Shown here: positions 54,236 to 62,187 of the stretch, piece after piece
How positions within the stretch are numbered: the first letter of the stretch is position 1
Layout of the letters: each line of letters starts with the position of its first letter
From: Gordoniibacillus kamchatkensis
GTDB lineage: Bacteria; Bacillota; Bacilli; Paenibacillales; NBRC-103111
Length of the DNA: 64,000 nt
Assembly (NCBI RefSeq): GCF_000829455.1
Contig: NZ_JXAK01000031.1
Location: 1 to 64,000 of the forward strand
Direction of reading: 5' to 3'
Made by a program: the position numbers and the translations under genes
The notes under the pieces: model-generated
Databases searched by the model: none
Seen by the model: only the letters and a program-made list of their open reading frames with translations
What the model was told of the DNA's origin: nothing

Positions 54236-54325
54236 CCTTTCCCTTCGGCAGCTGGCTGGCTTGCGCTCATCGCGCGTAAGCCCCTGTAGCTTTGCGTCCC
54301 AAGCTTTCGCTTGGTTTGCCTTTTT
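54236..54325 (-). ncRNA. Cyclic di-GMP-I (GEMM-I) riboswitch aptamer
   Basis: The minus strand reads AAAAAGGCAAACCAAGCGAAA, then GCTTGGGACGCAAAGCTACA, GGGGCTTACGCGCGATGAGC and GCAAGCCAGCCAGCTGCCGA. It has the GEMM-I hallmarks: P1 AGGCAAAC, a GNRA tetraloop hairpin AAGCGAAAGCTT, the invariant GGGACGCAAAGCnnCnGGG junction, and the closing GnnGCCGAAGG. It sits between an MFS gene and the 91-aa gene and is followed by a terminator. Family assignment by consensus is strong. Confidence 0.9.
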
Positions 54326-54432
54326 CGAGAATAATCGAATGATGTCAAATGGTGTAAATTCTTTTACATTCAGGATAATAGATGGTCATGATTTTGTTTA
54401 TCGTTCTTTCTCCTTATTTTGCAGAAAAATGA

Positions 54433-55683
54433 CTAGGCCTTAAGTCCCATTTCCATGCTGATTCGACTGCCTTTCCAATAAAGCGACGTTGCCGACAGCG
54501 TTACGGCGGCCATGATCATAAACATCGGACCTCCGCCGATCGCCGTGAGCAGCATGCCGCCAAGCCAGGGCCCGACGAACTGGCCGAGCGAGCCGAACGT
54601 CTGCGCGCCGTAATACGTCCCTCGCATTCCTTCCGGCGCAATCCGGTCGATCAGCATGTTCGCCGACGGATAATTGAGAATTTCCCCTAACGTGAACACC
54701 GCCATCGACACGATCATCGCCGCCGGGCTACCGGATACAGCGAAGCCGATATCGCCGAGCGCGAACATTACGTTGCCCGCGGCGATCGCGATAAGCGGCG
54801 AGCGGCGCCGTTCCGCCCAGCGCACGAGCGGCACTTGCAGAAGGATGACGGTTATCGCGTTCACGGTCATCAACACGGCGAACAGCATAGCCCCTGCGGC
54901 AAAACGGCCCTCGACATACTGCGACAGCGTCACCGTCATTTGCGAATAGCCGATAGCGCCGATCATGCTGCCGCCGAGGTAACAGCGAAGCGCTCCGTCC
55001 CGGCGAATAACGTGCCAGGCCGAACCGATCGTAACGTTCGACTTCGCTTCGCCTTCGATCCGCTTGATGCCGAACGCGAGGAGCAGAACATAAAGCGACA
55101 CCGCATACACGAAGTAAACGAGTCCCGTAAGCAGAAACGGCAGCGCGCTGCTCTTCAGGCCGAAAAAAGCGCCGAGCAGCGGTCCGACCGCTACGCCGAT
55201 ATTGATGGCCAAATAGCGCATCGAAAAAACGCGAAACCGCTGCTCCTTCGGCGTCAAGTCGGCCATAAGCGCCTGCGATACCGGCTCGTAGAACGAACGG
55301 CACAGACCGTTCACGGCGCTGAGCAGCAAAAAGACGAGCGGGAGCTTCGCCAGTGAGAAGCCGACGAACACGCCGGCCCAGCCGAACAGCGCCGCCAGCA
55401 TAATGACGCGCCGTCCGAACCGGTCGGACAAGGCGCCGCCGAAAAAGCCGCCGAGCGTGCCCGCGAGCGGACCGGCGCCGGCGACGACACCGATGAGCGT
55501 CGGGCTCATTTGCGTCGTTTTGGCCAAGTATATCGCCAGAAAGGGAAGGCTCATCGACGATGCCGCTCTGGCGAGGACGGTGCCGAACAGGAGCGACAGC
55601 ACGATTGGATGAAGGGAAGTAAGAGCGGATAACAGCTGAGCAGGCTTCCGTTTAGCCTCATTCGGTAACGGAGCGGTATTCAT
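54433..55683 (-). CDS. MFS transporter (DHA1/MdtH-like)
   Basis: The 416-residue transporter has twelve helices. The A-motif is 'GGALSDRFGRRVIMLAALFG' after TM2, and 'SFYEPVSQALMADLTPKEQR' resembles MdtH-type exporters. The second half has 'APEGMRGTYYGAQTFGSLGQ'. The substrate is unknown. It is a single gene upstream of the riboswitch on the same strand; about 110 nt separate its stop from the aptamer. Confidence 0.85.
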   Translation of the reverse strand: MNTAPLPNEAKRKPAQLLSALTSLHPIVLSLLFGTVLARAASSMSLPFLAIYLAKTTQMSPTLIGVVAGAGPLAGTLGGFFGGALSDRFGRRVIMLAALFGWAGVFVGFSLAKLPLVFLLLSAVNGLCRSFYEPVSQALMADLTPKEQRFRVFSMRYLAINIGVAVGPLLGAFFGLKSSALPFLLTGLVYFVYAVSLYVLLLAFGIKRIEGEAKSNVTIGSAWHVIRRDGALRCYLGGSMIGAIGYSQMTVTLSQYVEGRFAAGAMLFAVLMTVNAITVILLQVPLVRWAERRRSPLIAIAAGNVMFALGDIGFAVSGSPAAMIVSMAVFTLGEILNYPSANMLIDRIAPEGMRGTYYGAQTFGSLGQFVGPWLGGMLLTAIGGGPMFMIMAAVTLSATSLYWKGSRISMEMGLKA

Positions 55684-55812
55684 ATCCGGCCCCCTTCTCT
55701 TTGTCGTCTAGTGTCGTCATCGCTCTAGTATACAGCTTCCCCCCGTTTTTGTCTGCCCCCGATTCGGAACTGCTGTCCGGAACGCTCGCCAGCGATGCGT
55801 ACGCCTTCCCGC

Positions 55813-55845
55813 ACAAAAAAAATGCCGCCTGCTGCCCGGCGGCAT
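55813..55845 (-). terminator. Terminator after the iron-uptake lipoprotein gene
   Basis: An 8-bp stem, ATGCCGCC/GGCGGCAT (55822-55829 with 55838-55845), is followed on the minus strand by eight T residues. Confidence 0.88.
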
Positions 55846-55856
55846 CCCTCTCTTTT

Positions 55857-56225
55857 TTATTTCAGCGCTTCCGCAGCAGCCAAGGCGTCCGCCAGCTTCT
55901 TCGCTTCCTGCGACAGGACCGCCTTGTCGAGCGACGACGCCTTCGTGCCTGATTCGAGCTTGCCCAGCGGGTCTTCCACTTGCTTGTACACATCTTTGGA
56001 CTTATCCTTTACGCCGTCCTCGAACTTCTCCCACGTTTCGTGCAGCTCGTTCGCTTGCGCTTTCGCTTTCGCCGCATCTCCGGCGTCGATGCTCTTTTGC
56101 AGCTCGCCGAGCGTCTGTTTCATCGCCGTAACGCCCTCCGCCGGCGTCATTTTGGCGCCGCAGGCCGAAGTGACGAGCAGCAGGACCAGGGCGGCGGAAG
56201 CCGCGAGTTTTTGACCGATGTTCAT
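55857..56225 (-). CDS. Iron-uptake lipoprotein homologous to the FTR1 extracellular domain
   Basis: The 122-residue lipoprotein has a signal peptide ending in the lipobox 'LLVTSAC' (Cys22) and one helical-bundle domain: 'LGELQKSIDAGDAAKAKAQA', 'ELHETWEKFEDGVKDKSKDV'. The W..FEDG(V/I)K..SK..Y pattern is the same as in the N-terminal part of the neighbouring FTR1 permease. A role in presenting iron to the permease, like EfeO/EfeM, is inferred. It lies 32 nt after the permease gene. ATG 56225 is used. Confidence 0.8.
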   Translation of the reverse strand: MNIGQKLAASAALVLLLVTSACGAKMTPAEGVTAMKQTLGELQKSIDAGDAAKAKAQANELHETWEKFEDGVKDKSKDVYKQVEDPLGKLESGTKASSLDKAVLSQEAKKLADALAAAEALK

Positions 56226-56257
56226 GATGGAAATCCCCCTATGAAATGATTGATCGA

Positions 56258-57757
56258 TTACGGTGTCGAAGCCGTCTCGCTCTTGCGCCACTGCCGGTCT
56301 TTGAGGGCCCGGTACGCAACCGCCGCCAAAGCGCAGATCAGCAGCGCCGCTTGCGGCACAAGATTTTGCCAGGTCGGATACAGCGCCAAAGCGGTCAGCG
56401 TCGGCACTCCGTCTACATGAGAGGCAGGAAGCCATCCCGCCAGCTGCAGGCCGTGTACGCCCATGCCGGTGAACTTGAAGCATAAATAAAACACAAGCAC
56501 GCTGGAGACGAGGAAAAACGGCCGGACCGGAATGCGCACGCCGAAAAACAAAATGAGAGCGGCCAATACGGCGAGTACGGCAATTCCGATGGCGATGCCG
56601 GCGAGCAGCTCGCCAAGGCCGATCGACGACGCCATGCCGATGAAGAATAGCACCGTCTCCGTACCTTCGCGGAACACGGCAAGGAAGGAGAGCGCGGCGA
56701 GCGAGACGAGGCTGCCGGTCGCCAGCGCCTTCGTGCTCTGGCTGCGAATGTAAGTCTGCCATGCGGACAAGCTTGATTTGCTGTGCAGCCAGTAGCTCAT
56801 GTACAGCAGCATGACCGCGGCGAACAAACCGGTACAGCCCGCAATAAGGAAGTTGTTGCTGCCGAACGCGCCGGATGAGAACAGCAGCTGCACCGCAACC
56901 CCCAGCGCCAGGCTGACGAGCAGTCCCGCGCCGACGCCATACCAGATCCACGCTTTCTTGTTGTCGTGGCCCGCCTTCTTAAGGAAGGCGAGCAGCGCGA
57001 CAACGACGAGCAGCGCTTCCAGGCCTTCCCGCAGCAAAATCGTCGTGGCGTCGAACATCGTATAAGTCGTCTTGCCTGCGAGCGGAGCCAGGTATGCCCG
57101 CATCTGGGCGATAATTTTCGCTGCCTCGTCCGTCTTCGGCGGCGTCGACGCAATCAGGCCGTAGGCCGAGACCATATCGCGTTCCGCGTCCCCGTACACC
57201 CCAGCCGATTGCGTCAGCACAACGCCTTCGATGTCCAGCCACGATTTTTTGAAGCTTTCCATGTCGGCCTTGGCGCCTTCCGTATCGTGGCTTGCCAGCT
57301 TGGCGGACGCATCGTCCAGCAGCGCGACAAGCGAGGCGACCGTCGCGTTGCCGCCTCCCTGCGCCTCGGATTGCTTGAAGTACCCGTAATCGCCGGCTAT
57401 GGCGTGCTCGTTCCGTTCCAGCAAAAGACGCAGCGCTGCCGTCAGCTTCTCTTGCTGTACAGGCTGCTGCGCGAGCAAGAAGCTGACGTCGCTCATCGAC
57501 TCTTCGATGAGCCGGTAAGCCGTTTTCGAATGCTTCTTGATCCCGTCCTCGAAATCGAGCCACGCATCGCGGAATTGCCCGATCTTGTTTACCGCTTCGG
57601 CGTAATTGCCTTGCTGCGCCGCTTCCAGCGCCTGCCTGACGCTGGCGTTCGCCTGCTTCAGCGCGTCTTCGGCTGTGGCAGCGGATGCTGCAGGAACGAA
57701 TGAGCAGAGGATAACAATCCCCAGCAAAATCCGGATCCACCATCGAGTCATGTTCAT
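56258..57757 (-). CDS. FTR1-family iron permease (EfeU-like) with N-terminal extracellular domain
   Basis: The 499-residue protein has a signal peptide (about 1-27) and a periplasmic helical region of about 200 residues containing two copies of a W..FEDG-like repeat. The seven-helix FTR1 domain follows, with both iron-binding REGxE motifs: 'LLREGLEALLVV' and 'VFREGTETVLFF'. It imports iron, ferrous with oxidation in the Efe systems. ATG 57757 follows AGGTCG. Two Fur boxes upstream indicate iron repression. Confidence 0.9.
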   Translation of the reverse strand: MNMTRWWIRILLGIVILCSFVPAASAATAEDALKQANASVRQALEAAQQGNYAEAVNKIGQFRDAWLDFEDGIKKHSKTAYRLIEESMSDVSFLLAQQPVQQEKLTAALRLLLERNEHAIAGDYGYFKQSEAQGGGNATVASLVALLDDASAKLASHDTEGAKADMESFKKSWLDIEGVVLTQSAGVYGDAERDMVSAYGLIASTPPKTDEAAKIIAQMRAYLAPLAGKTTYTMFDATTILLREGLEALLVVVALLAFLKKAGHDNKKAWIWYGVGAGLLVSLALGVAVQLLFSSGAFGSNNFLIAGCTGLFAAVMLLYMSYWLHSKSSLSAWQTYIRSQSTKALATGSLVSLAALSFLAVFREGTETVLFFIGMASSIGLGELLAGIAIGIAVLAVLAALILFFGVRIPVRPFFLVSSVLVFYLCFKFTGMGVHGLQLAGWLPASHVDGVPTLTALALYPTWQNLVPQAALLICALAAVAYRALKDRQWRKSETASTP

Positions 57758-57801
57758 CGACCTGCTTTCTGTAGTCTGCATCCGCCCTGGATGCCCCCTA
57801 A

Positions 57802-57885
57802 TTGATAACGATTATCATTGTTAACGACAAGTTGATTTTAATAGCTGCGCACCGTCCTTGTCAATATTGATTTTCATTATCATTT
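57802..57885 (-). promoter_or_regulatory. Promoter and two Fur boxes of the iron permease operon
   Basis: Minus strand: -35 TTGACA (57859-57864), 18 nt, -10 TAAAAT (57835-57840). TTGATAACGATTATCATTG at 57802-57820 and TTGATTTTCATTATCATTT at 57867-57885 match the GATAATGATAATCATTATC Fur box. One lies just downstream and one just upstream of the promoter, a classical repression layout. Confidence 0.85.
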
Positions 57886-58001
57886 AGCTGCAAAAAATTC
57901 CCTGATCTAAAGCTCCAGTCATAAAAGGAGAGCCTGTACGATACATTGTAAAGTGAACGTTAGCCAAGCTCTCTACCGGCAGAAAGGAAGTGAGCGATCG
58001 G

Positions 58002-58700
58002 GTGAAAATCGCTTCGCGCCAGTCGCCCGTCTCCGTCCCCCGGGCCAGAAGCGCGGCAGCCGCCCCCGCCGTTCATGGCTTCGATATGCGTCTGCTGGCA
58101 AGCCGGGCTACCGTCTTTATCGTAGGCCTGGCCATTATGGCATACGGCATCGTCCTGATTGTCCAAGCCAGATTCGGTGCCGCTCCGTGGGACGTAATGC
58201 ATCTCGGCATCGTGCAGCTTAGCGGTTTGTCGTTCGGCCGGGTGCGCCAGATTGTCGGGCTGGCGGTTATCACCGTTGCCTGCCTCATGCTGCGGCAGTG
58301 GCCGACTGTCGGGCTGATAGCCAACATGCTGCTTGTCGGCGAATTTTGCAATTGGCTTGTCGCGCTTCATCTCGTGCCGGTCGCGACGGATATTCCGCGG
58401 CGCATCGCCTTATTTACGGCAGGGCTCTTCGTTTGGGGCTTTGGCACAGGCGTCTACATTCAGTCGAAGCTCGGGGCCGGCCCGCGCGATCTGCTCATGC
58501 TGGCGATTCACCATCGAACCGGCTGGCCGATCCGCTGGGTTCGCACGATTCTGGAAATCGCCGCCGTTACGGCCGGCATTTGCCTCAGCGGTCCGTTTTC
58601 CATCGGCACGATCGCCTTCTCGTTCTGTATCGGGCATACGACGGAGCTCGGCATGAAGGTCGCGCAGCGGCTGCTCCGTTCGCTGACCGAGCCGGACTGA
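58002..58700 (+). CDS. YczE/YitT-like integral membrane protein
   Basis: The 232-residue protein has about five to six hydrophobic helices and the family patterns 'ARFGAAPWDVMHLGIVQLSG', 'LFVWGFGTGVYIQSKLGAGP' and 'FSFCIGHTTELGM', as in B. subtilis YczE. YczE affects surfactin production through an unknown mechanism. GTG 58002 is preferred; the GTG at 57990 lies too close to AAAGGAA. It is divergent from the iron permease and may share the Fur-containing region. Confidence 0.8.
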   Translation: MKIASRQSPVSVPRARSAAAAPAVHGFDMRLLASRATVFIVGLAIMAYGIVLIVQARFGAAPWDVMHLGIVQLSGLSFGRVRQIVGLAVITVACLMLRQWPTVGLIANMLLVGEFCNWLVALHLVPVATDIPRRIALFTAGLFVWGFGTGVYIQSKLGAGPRDLLMLAIHHRTGWPIRWVRTILEIAAVTAGICLSGPFSIGTIAFSFCIGHTTELGMKVAQRLLRSLTEPD

Positions 58701-58726
58701 ACGGGCCGCGAACGCTAACGCAAAGA

Positions 58727-58755
58727 AAAAACGGAGACCGCACCGCGGCTCTCCG
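58727..58755 (-). terminator. Terminator after the DUF1450 gene
   Basis: ACGGAGAGCCGC pairs with GCGGTCTCCGT on the minus strand, followed by TTTTTTC. It also lies at the end of the convergent YczE-like gene. Confidence 0.85.
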
Positions 58756-58761
58756 TTGTTG

Positions 58762-58983
58762 TCATTTGATATATTTCGCAGCCTTTTCGATCGCTTCGTC
58801 CTCGGTCGCGCCGGTGACGTACCTGCCGTTAACAAAGATGAACGCATATCGGGAACACGGGCCGCAATACGACTTGCAGCCCACCTTAATATCGGCGTCC
58901 GGCGCGAGCTTTTGCAGCTTCGGAACTGCTGACTTGATCCGCATATGCTTGCACTTGTCGCAGACCCGAATATCGTTGGCCAT
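58762..58983 (-). CDS. DUF1450 (YuzB-like) small Cys-rich protein
   Basis: The 73-residue protein has Cys pairs 'VCDKCKHM' and 'VGCKSYCGPCSRYAFIFVNG', and a thioredoxin/ferredoxin-like end 'GATEDEAIEKAAKYIK'. It matches the DUF1450/YuzB family, small soluble proteins with possible Fe-S binding but no established role. It overlaps the HesB-like gene (ATGA), so the two are translationally coupled and probably related in Fe-S or redox function. Confidence 0.8.
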   Translation of the reverse strand: MANDIRVCDKCKHMRIKSAVPKLQKLAPDADIKVGCKSYCGPCSRYAFIFVNGRYVTGATEDEAIEKAAKYIK

Positions 58984-59285
58984 CAGTGATCCCCGAGATT
59001 GCCTTTGCTCGGATTCGTAATCATGAATCCTTCTTCCGGCAAATAAAAATAGTCGACGCGAACGCCGTGAAGCATCGGCTCGTCCTTGTCGAGCAGCACA
59101 TCGATGCCTTTGTCCGTCGATACGACAATATCGTTCTCGGCCTGATCGTCAAGGCCGAGCGCATAATGGACGTGGTCGCCATGGCGCTCGCTCACCTGGA
59201 TGCGCACTTTCAGCCCGGCGTTCTCTTCCTTGTTCAATTCTTCCAGCAGTACTTTCGCGGCGCTACGGCTAATTTTGACTTTCAT
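58983..59285 (-). CDS. HesB/IscA-fold protein lacking the cluster cysteines
   Basis: The 100-residue protein has the HesB-like fold pattern ('ISRSAAKVLLEELNKEE', 'LKVRIQVSERHGDHVHYALG', 'DIVVSTDKGIDVLLDKDEPM', 'VDYFYLPEEGFMITNP'). It has no cysteine at all, whereas A-type Fe-S carriers need three. It therefore belongs to the YneR-like HesB subgroup and probably does not carry clusters alone. It is the first gene of the two-gene unit. Confidence 0.8.
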   Translation of the reverse strand: MKVKISRSAAKVLLEELNKEENAGLKVRIQVSERHGDHVHYALGLDDQAENDIVVSTDKGIDVLLDKDEPMLHGVRVDYFYLPEEGFMITNPSKGNLGDH

Positions 59286-59422
59286 TCGGACCTCTCCTGA
59301 TCATCGCGTTATAGTGCAGCTTGTTCCTATTGTAAAGAAAAGGGGCGTGGAAAGCAACTTTCCCCGCCCGCCTAGCGTCTTTCTATCAGAAAGCAGCTCG
59401 TCTGCTAGAAAGGAACGATAGC

Positions 59423-59848
59423 ATGCACATTCAAGGCGTCAATCATCTGCTCTTCTCGGTTTCCGATCTGCAGCGCTCCATCGCCTTTTACCGCGACGCG
59501 CTCGGCGCCAGGCTGCTGGCCGAAGGCCGCAAGCTCGCCTATTTCGACCTCGCCGGCATTTGGCTTGCCTTGAACGTCGAAGAGGACATCCCGCGCCGCG
59601 ACATTCACTTGTCCTACACCCATCTGGCGTTTACCGTCGCCGAGGCGGAGCTGCCTGCATGGGAGCATAGGCTTCGCGAACACGGCGTAACGATATTGGA
59701 AAGCCGCGAACGGGACCCGCGCGACCGGAATTCGATTTATTTCACCGATCCGGACGGGCACAAATTCGAGCTTCACACCGGAACGCTGCAGAACCGCCTG
59801 CAATATTACCGCAGTGCGATGCCGCATATGAAGTTCTACGAACGGTGA
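59423..59848 (+). CDS. fosB: FosB-type metallothiol (bacillithiol) transferase
   Basis: The 141-residue vicinal-oxygen-chelate enzyme closely follows FosB: 'GVNHLLFSVSDLQRSIAFYR', 'LAYFDLAGIWLALNVEEDIP', 'LSYTHLAFTV', 'SIYFTDPDGHKFELHTGTLQ'. Metal ligands are the His in the first and third motifs and the Glu in the last. FosB adds bacillithiol to fosfomycin and opens its epoxide. Chromosomal fosB is common in Bacillales, so this is an intrinsic gene without mobile-element context. The start has GAAAGGA. Confidence 0.93.
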   Translation: MHIQGVNHLLFSVSDLQRSIAFYRDALGARLLAEGRKLAYFDLAGIWLALNVEEDIPRRDIHLSYTHLAFTVAEAELPAWEHRLREHGVTILESRERDPRDRNSIYFTDPDGHKFELHTGTLQNRLQYYRSAMPHMKFYER

Positions 59849-59888
59849 AAAATGGGAAGGACGCCTGGCGGGGCGTCCTTCCCATTTT
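59849..59888. terminator. Bidirectional terminator between fosB and the aldo-keto reductase
   Basis: A long stem, AAATGGGAAGGACGCC with GGCGTCCTTCCCATTT, has a short loop and T-rich ends on both strands. Confidence 0.9.
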
Positions 59889-59890
59889 CG

Positions 59891-60838
59891 CTAGGCAAGA
59901 ATGTCTTCGATCCGCTGCAGCGTCTCTGCGGACAGCTTCACGCCGGACGCCTTCGCGTTCTCCTCCACCTGCTCCGGCCGCGACGCGCCGATGATGCAGG
60001 AGGAAACGTTCGGCAGCCGCAAAATCCACGCCAGCGCAAGCTGCGACATCGACAGCCCGAGCTCGGCCGCGACCGCCTGCAGCTTCTCGACTTTGCGCAA
60101 ATTAGTGTCGGTCAGAACGCGGTTAATGAACATGTTCGACTTCGGATCGGCAGCGCGCGAGCCTTCCGGCAGCGGTGCCTCCGGCTTGTACTTGCCGGTC
60201 AGGACGCCTTGCGCCAGCGGCGAGAACACGATCTGGCCGACTCCTTCGCGTTCGGATACGGGCACGATCTCCTTCTCGATGGCGCGGTGCAGCATGCTGT
60301 AGTTCGGCTGGTTCGAGACGATCCGGTCGAGGTTCAGCTCGCGCGCCGCGGCGGCCGCATCGGCGATCTGCACCGCGCTCCATTCGCTGACGCCGGCATA
60401 CAGCACTTTGCCCTGCGTAATGAGATCGTCAAGCGCGCGCAGCGTCTCGTCCAGCGGCGTTTCCGGATCGTAGCGGTGGCATTGGTACAGATCGATGTAA
60501 TCCACCTTCATCCGCTTTAAGCTCGCTTCGCACTGCTCCATAATGTGTTTGCGGGAAAGTCCGCTTTCGTTCGGCTTGTCGCCCATCGGGAAAAACACTT
60601 TCGTCGCCAGCACGTACGAATGCCGCGGATATTTCTTCAGCGCTTTGCCGACGATTTCTTCGGCCGCGCCGCGGTGATACACGTTGGCCGTATCGAAAAA
60701 GTTGATACCCAGCCCGTACGCTTTGTCGATGACATCTTCCGCCTGCGCGGCTTCGACCGAGCCGCCGTACGTCAGCCAGCTGCCGAGCGAAATTTCGCTT
60801 ACCTTCACGCCGCTTCTGCCAAGTCTCCGGTATTCCAA
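59891..60838 (-). CDS. Aldo/keto reductase (voltage-gated K+ channel beta-like, YghZ/AKR6-14)
   Basis: The 315-residue TIM-barrel NADPH oxidoreductase has 'MEYRRLGRSGVKVSEISLGS', the catalytic Asp/Tyr in 'GINFFDTANVYHRGAAEEIV', Lys in 'LATKVFFPMG' and 'DYIDLYQCHRYDPETPLDET'. The coenzyme motif is 'CIIGASRPEQVEENAKASGV'. It probably reduces toxic aldehydes. It is divergent from an HxlR regulator with a perfect operator between them, so it is the likely regulated target. Confidence 0.9.
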   Translation of the reverse strand: MEYRRLGRSGVKVSEISLGSWLTYGGSVEAAQAEDVIDKAYGLGINFFDTANVYHRGAAEEIVGKALKKYPRHSYVLATKVFFPMGDKPNESGLSRKHIMEQCEASLKRMKVDYIDLYQCHRYDPETPLDETLRALDDLITQGKVLYAGVSEWSAVQIADAAAAARELNLDRIVSNQPNYSMLHRAIEKEIVPVSEREGVGQIVFSPLAQGVLTGKYKPEAPLPEGSRAADPKSNMFINRVLTDTNLRKVEKLQAVAAELGLSMSQLALAWILRLPNVSSCIIGASRPEQVEENAKASGVKLSAETLQRIEDILA

Positions 60839-60945
60839 CGTCTTTGTCCCTCCATCTGAACGAGCGTCGTTTGTTGCTATTTTAATCTTTGTTATTTAAA
60901 ATAGAAAGTAGTGAAAAATAGTTCATGTTATTACAAAAACAAAAT

Positions 60946-60967
60946 CTACTTACATTTAGGTAAGTAG
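60946..60967. promoter_or_regulatory. HxlR-type operator (perfect inverted repeat)
   Basis: CTACTTAC (60946-60953), a 6-nt spacer, GTAAGTAG (60960-60967): a perfect 8-bp inverted repeat, 34 nt before the hxlR-type gene and 108 nt before the divergent reductase gene. TACTTAC..GTAAGTA half-sites are typical of HxlR/MarR-like electrophile or redox sensors. The rest of 60839-61001 is AT-rich promoter sequence. Confidence 0.75.
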
Positions 60968-61001
60968 CTCAAACGTGTGAAGCAGAAGGGAGCCGTCTTT
61001 T

Positions 61002-61367
61002 ATGGTCGCATTGAAGAAAGAGCCGCCCGCCTCGCCGGTCCCGAACAGCTATGTGCCGCGCCAGCCGACCGTTATCGAATGCAATATCGAGAAAACGCTC
61101 GACGTCATCGGCGGCAAATGGTCGTTCCTCGTGCTTCGCGAGCTGTTTTGCGGCAAGAAGCGGTTTGGCGAGCTGCAGCGGCAAGTGAACGGCATCAATC
61201 CGAAGTCGCTTACCGACACGCTCCGCCATCTGGAGGAGAAGGGCGTCATCGAGCGCACCGCTTACCCCACTGTCCCTGTCACCGTCGAGTATTCGCTCAC
61301 GCCGAAAGGCGAAGATCTGCATCAAATATTGAAGGAAATGAAGCTTTGGGCCGCCAAATGGACATGA
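61002..61367 (+). CDS. HxlR-family transcriptional regulator
   Basis: The 121-residue winged-helix protein has 'CNIEKTLDVIGGKWSFLVLR', 'ELFCGKKRFGELQRQVNGIN', 'PKSLTDTLRHLEEKGVIERT' and 'VTVEYSLTPKGEDLHQIL'. The conserved Cys before the first helix (about Cys27) is the usual thiol switch for electrophiles. It likely represses itself and the divergent reductase through the operator at 60946-60967. It ends 45 nt before map. Confidence 0.9.
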   Translation: MVALKKEPPASPVPNSYVPRQPTVIECNIEKTLDVIGGKWSFLVLRELFCGKKRFGELQRQVNGINPKSLTDTLRHLEEKGVIERTAYPTVPVTVEYSLTPKGEDLHQILKEMKLWAAKWT

Positions 61368-61412
61368 TTGGGAAGCAGGCCCTCACAGAGAGGAACAGGT
61401 GAACCGCCAGCA

Positions 61413-62171
61413 ATGATTACGCTGAAAACGAAAGAAGAAATCGAGAACATGCACAAGGCCGGCCGCATTTTGGCGAGCTGCCATAAAGAAATTGCCGCAA
61501 TGATCCGTCCGGGGATTACGACCGGGGAGATCGACCGTTTTGTCGAGAAATTTCTCGAGCAGCGCGGCGCCACGCCGGAGCAAAAAGGGTACAAAGGCTA
61601 CAAATACGCCACGTGCGCTTCGGTCAACGACGTCATCTGCCACGGATTTCCCGGCGACTACGCGCTGAAGGACGGCGACATCGTAACGATCGATATGGTC
61701 GTCAATGTGGACGGCTGGCTGGCCGATTCCGCCTGGTCGTACGCCGTAGGCAACGTCTCGGAAACGGCCGACAAGCTGCTGCGCGTCACCAAAGAAGCGC
61801 TCTACCGCGGCATTCAGCAAGCCGTCGTCGGCAATCGGATCGGCGACGTGTCGCATGCGATCCAGACGTTTGCCGAGGCGCAGGGCTTCTCCGTCGTGCG
61901 CGACTTTATCGGCCACGGCATCGGCAAACAAATGCACGAGGATCCGCAGGTGCCGCATTACGGCCCGGCGGGTCGGGGCCCTCGCCTGAAGGAAGGGATG
62001 GTGTTCACGATCGAACCGATGCTGAACGTCGGCGCCTACCATACGATGGTCGATCCCGACGGCTGGACGGCCCGCACCGTCGACGGCAGCTTGTCCGCCC
62101 AATATGAACACACCATCGCCATTACTGCGGACGGTCCGCTCATCTTGACGGAGCAAGACCCTATCTCCTAA
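61413..62171 (+). CDS. map: Methionine aminopeptidase, type I (stand-alone copy)
   Basis: The 252-residue enzyme removes initiator Met. Metal ligands are in 'GDIVTIDMVVNVDGWLADSA' (two Asp), 'DFIGHGIGKQMHEDPQVPHY' (His), 'MVFTIEPMLN' (Glu) and 'QYEHTIAIT' (Glu). It resembles the second MetAP of Bacilli (YflG type) more by context than by clear sequence marks. Because the usual map between adk and infA is absent here, this may be the only map in the window. ATG 61413 is used, after AGGTGA. Confidence 0.92.
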   Translation: MITLKTKEEIENMHKAGRILASCHKEIAAMIRPGITTGEIDRFVEKFLEQRGATPEQKGYKGYKYATCASVNDVICHGFPGDYALKDGDIVTIDMVVNVDGWLADSAWSYAVGNVSETADKLLRVTKEALYRGIQQAVVGNRIGDVSHAIQTFAEAQGFSVVRDFIGHGIGKQMHEDPQVPHYGPAGRGPRLKEGMVFTIEPMLNVGAYHTMVDPDGWTARTVDGSLSAQYEHTIAITADGPLILTEQDPIS

Positions 62172-62187
62172 ACGCTGAGGTGTCCGC

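Noticed and set aside
59423-59848. Acquired fosfomycin-resistance element
   Set aside because: No insertion sequence, integron or odd composition around fosB; it looks like the intrinsic Bacillales gene.
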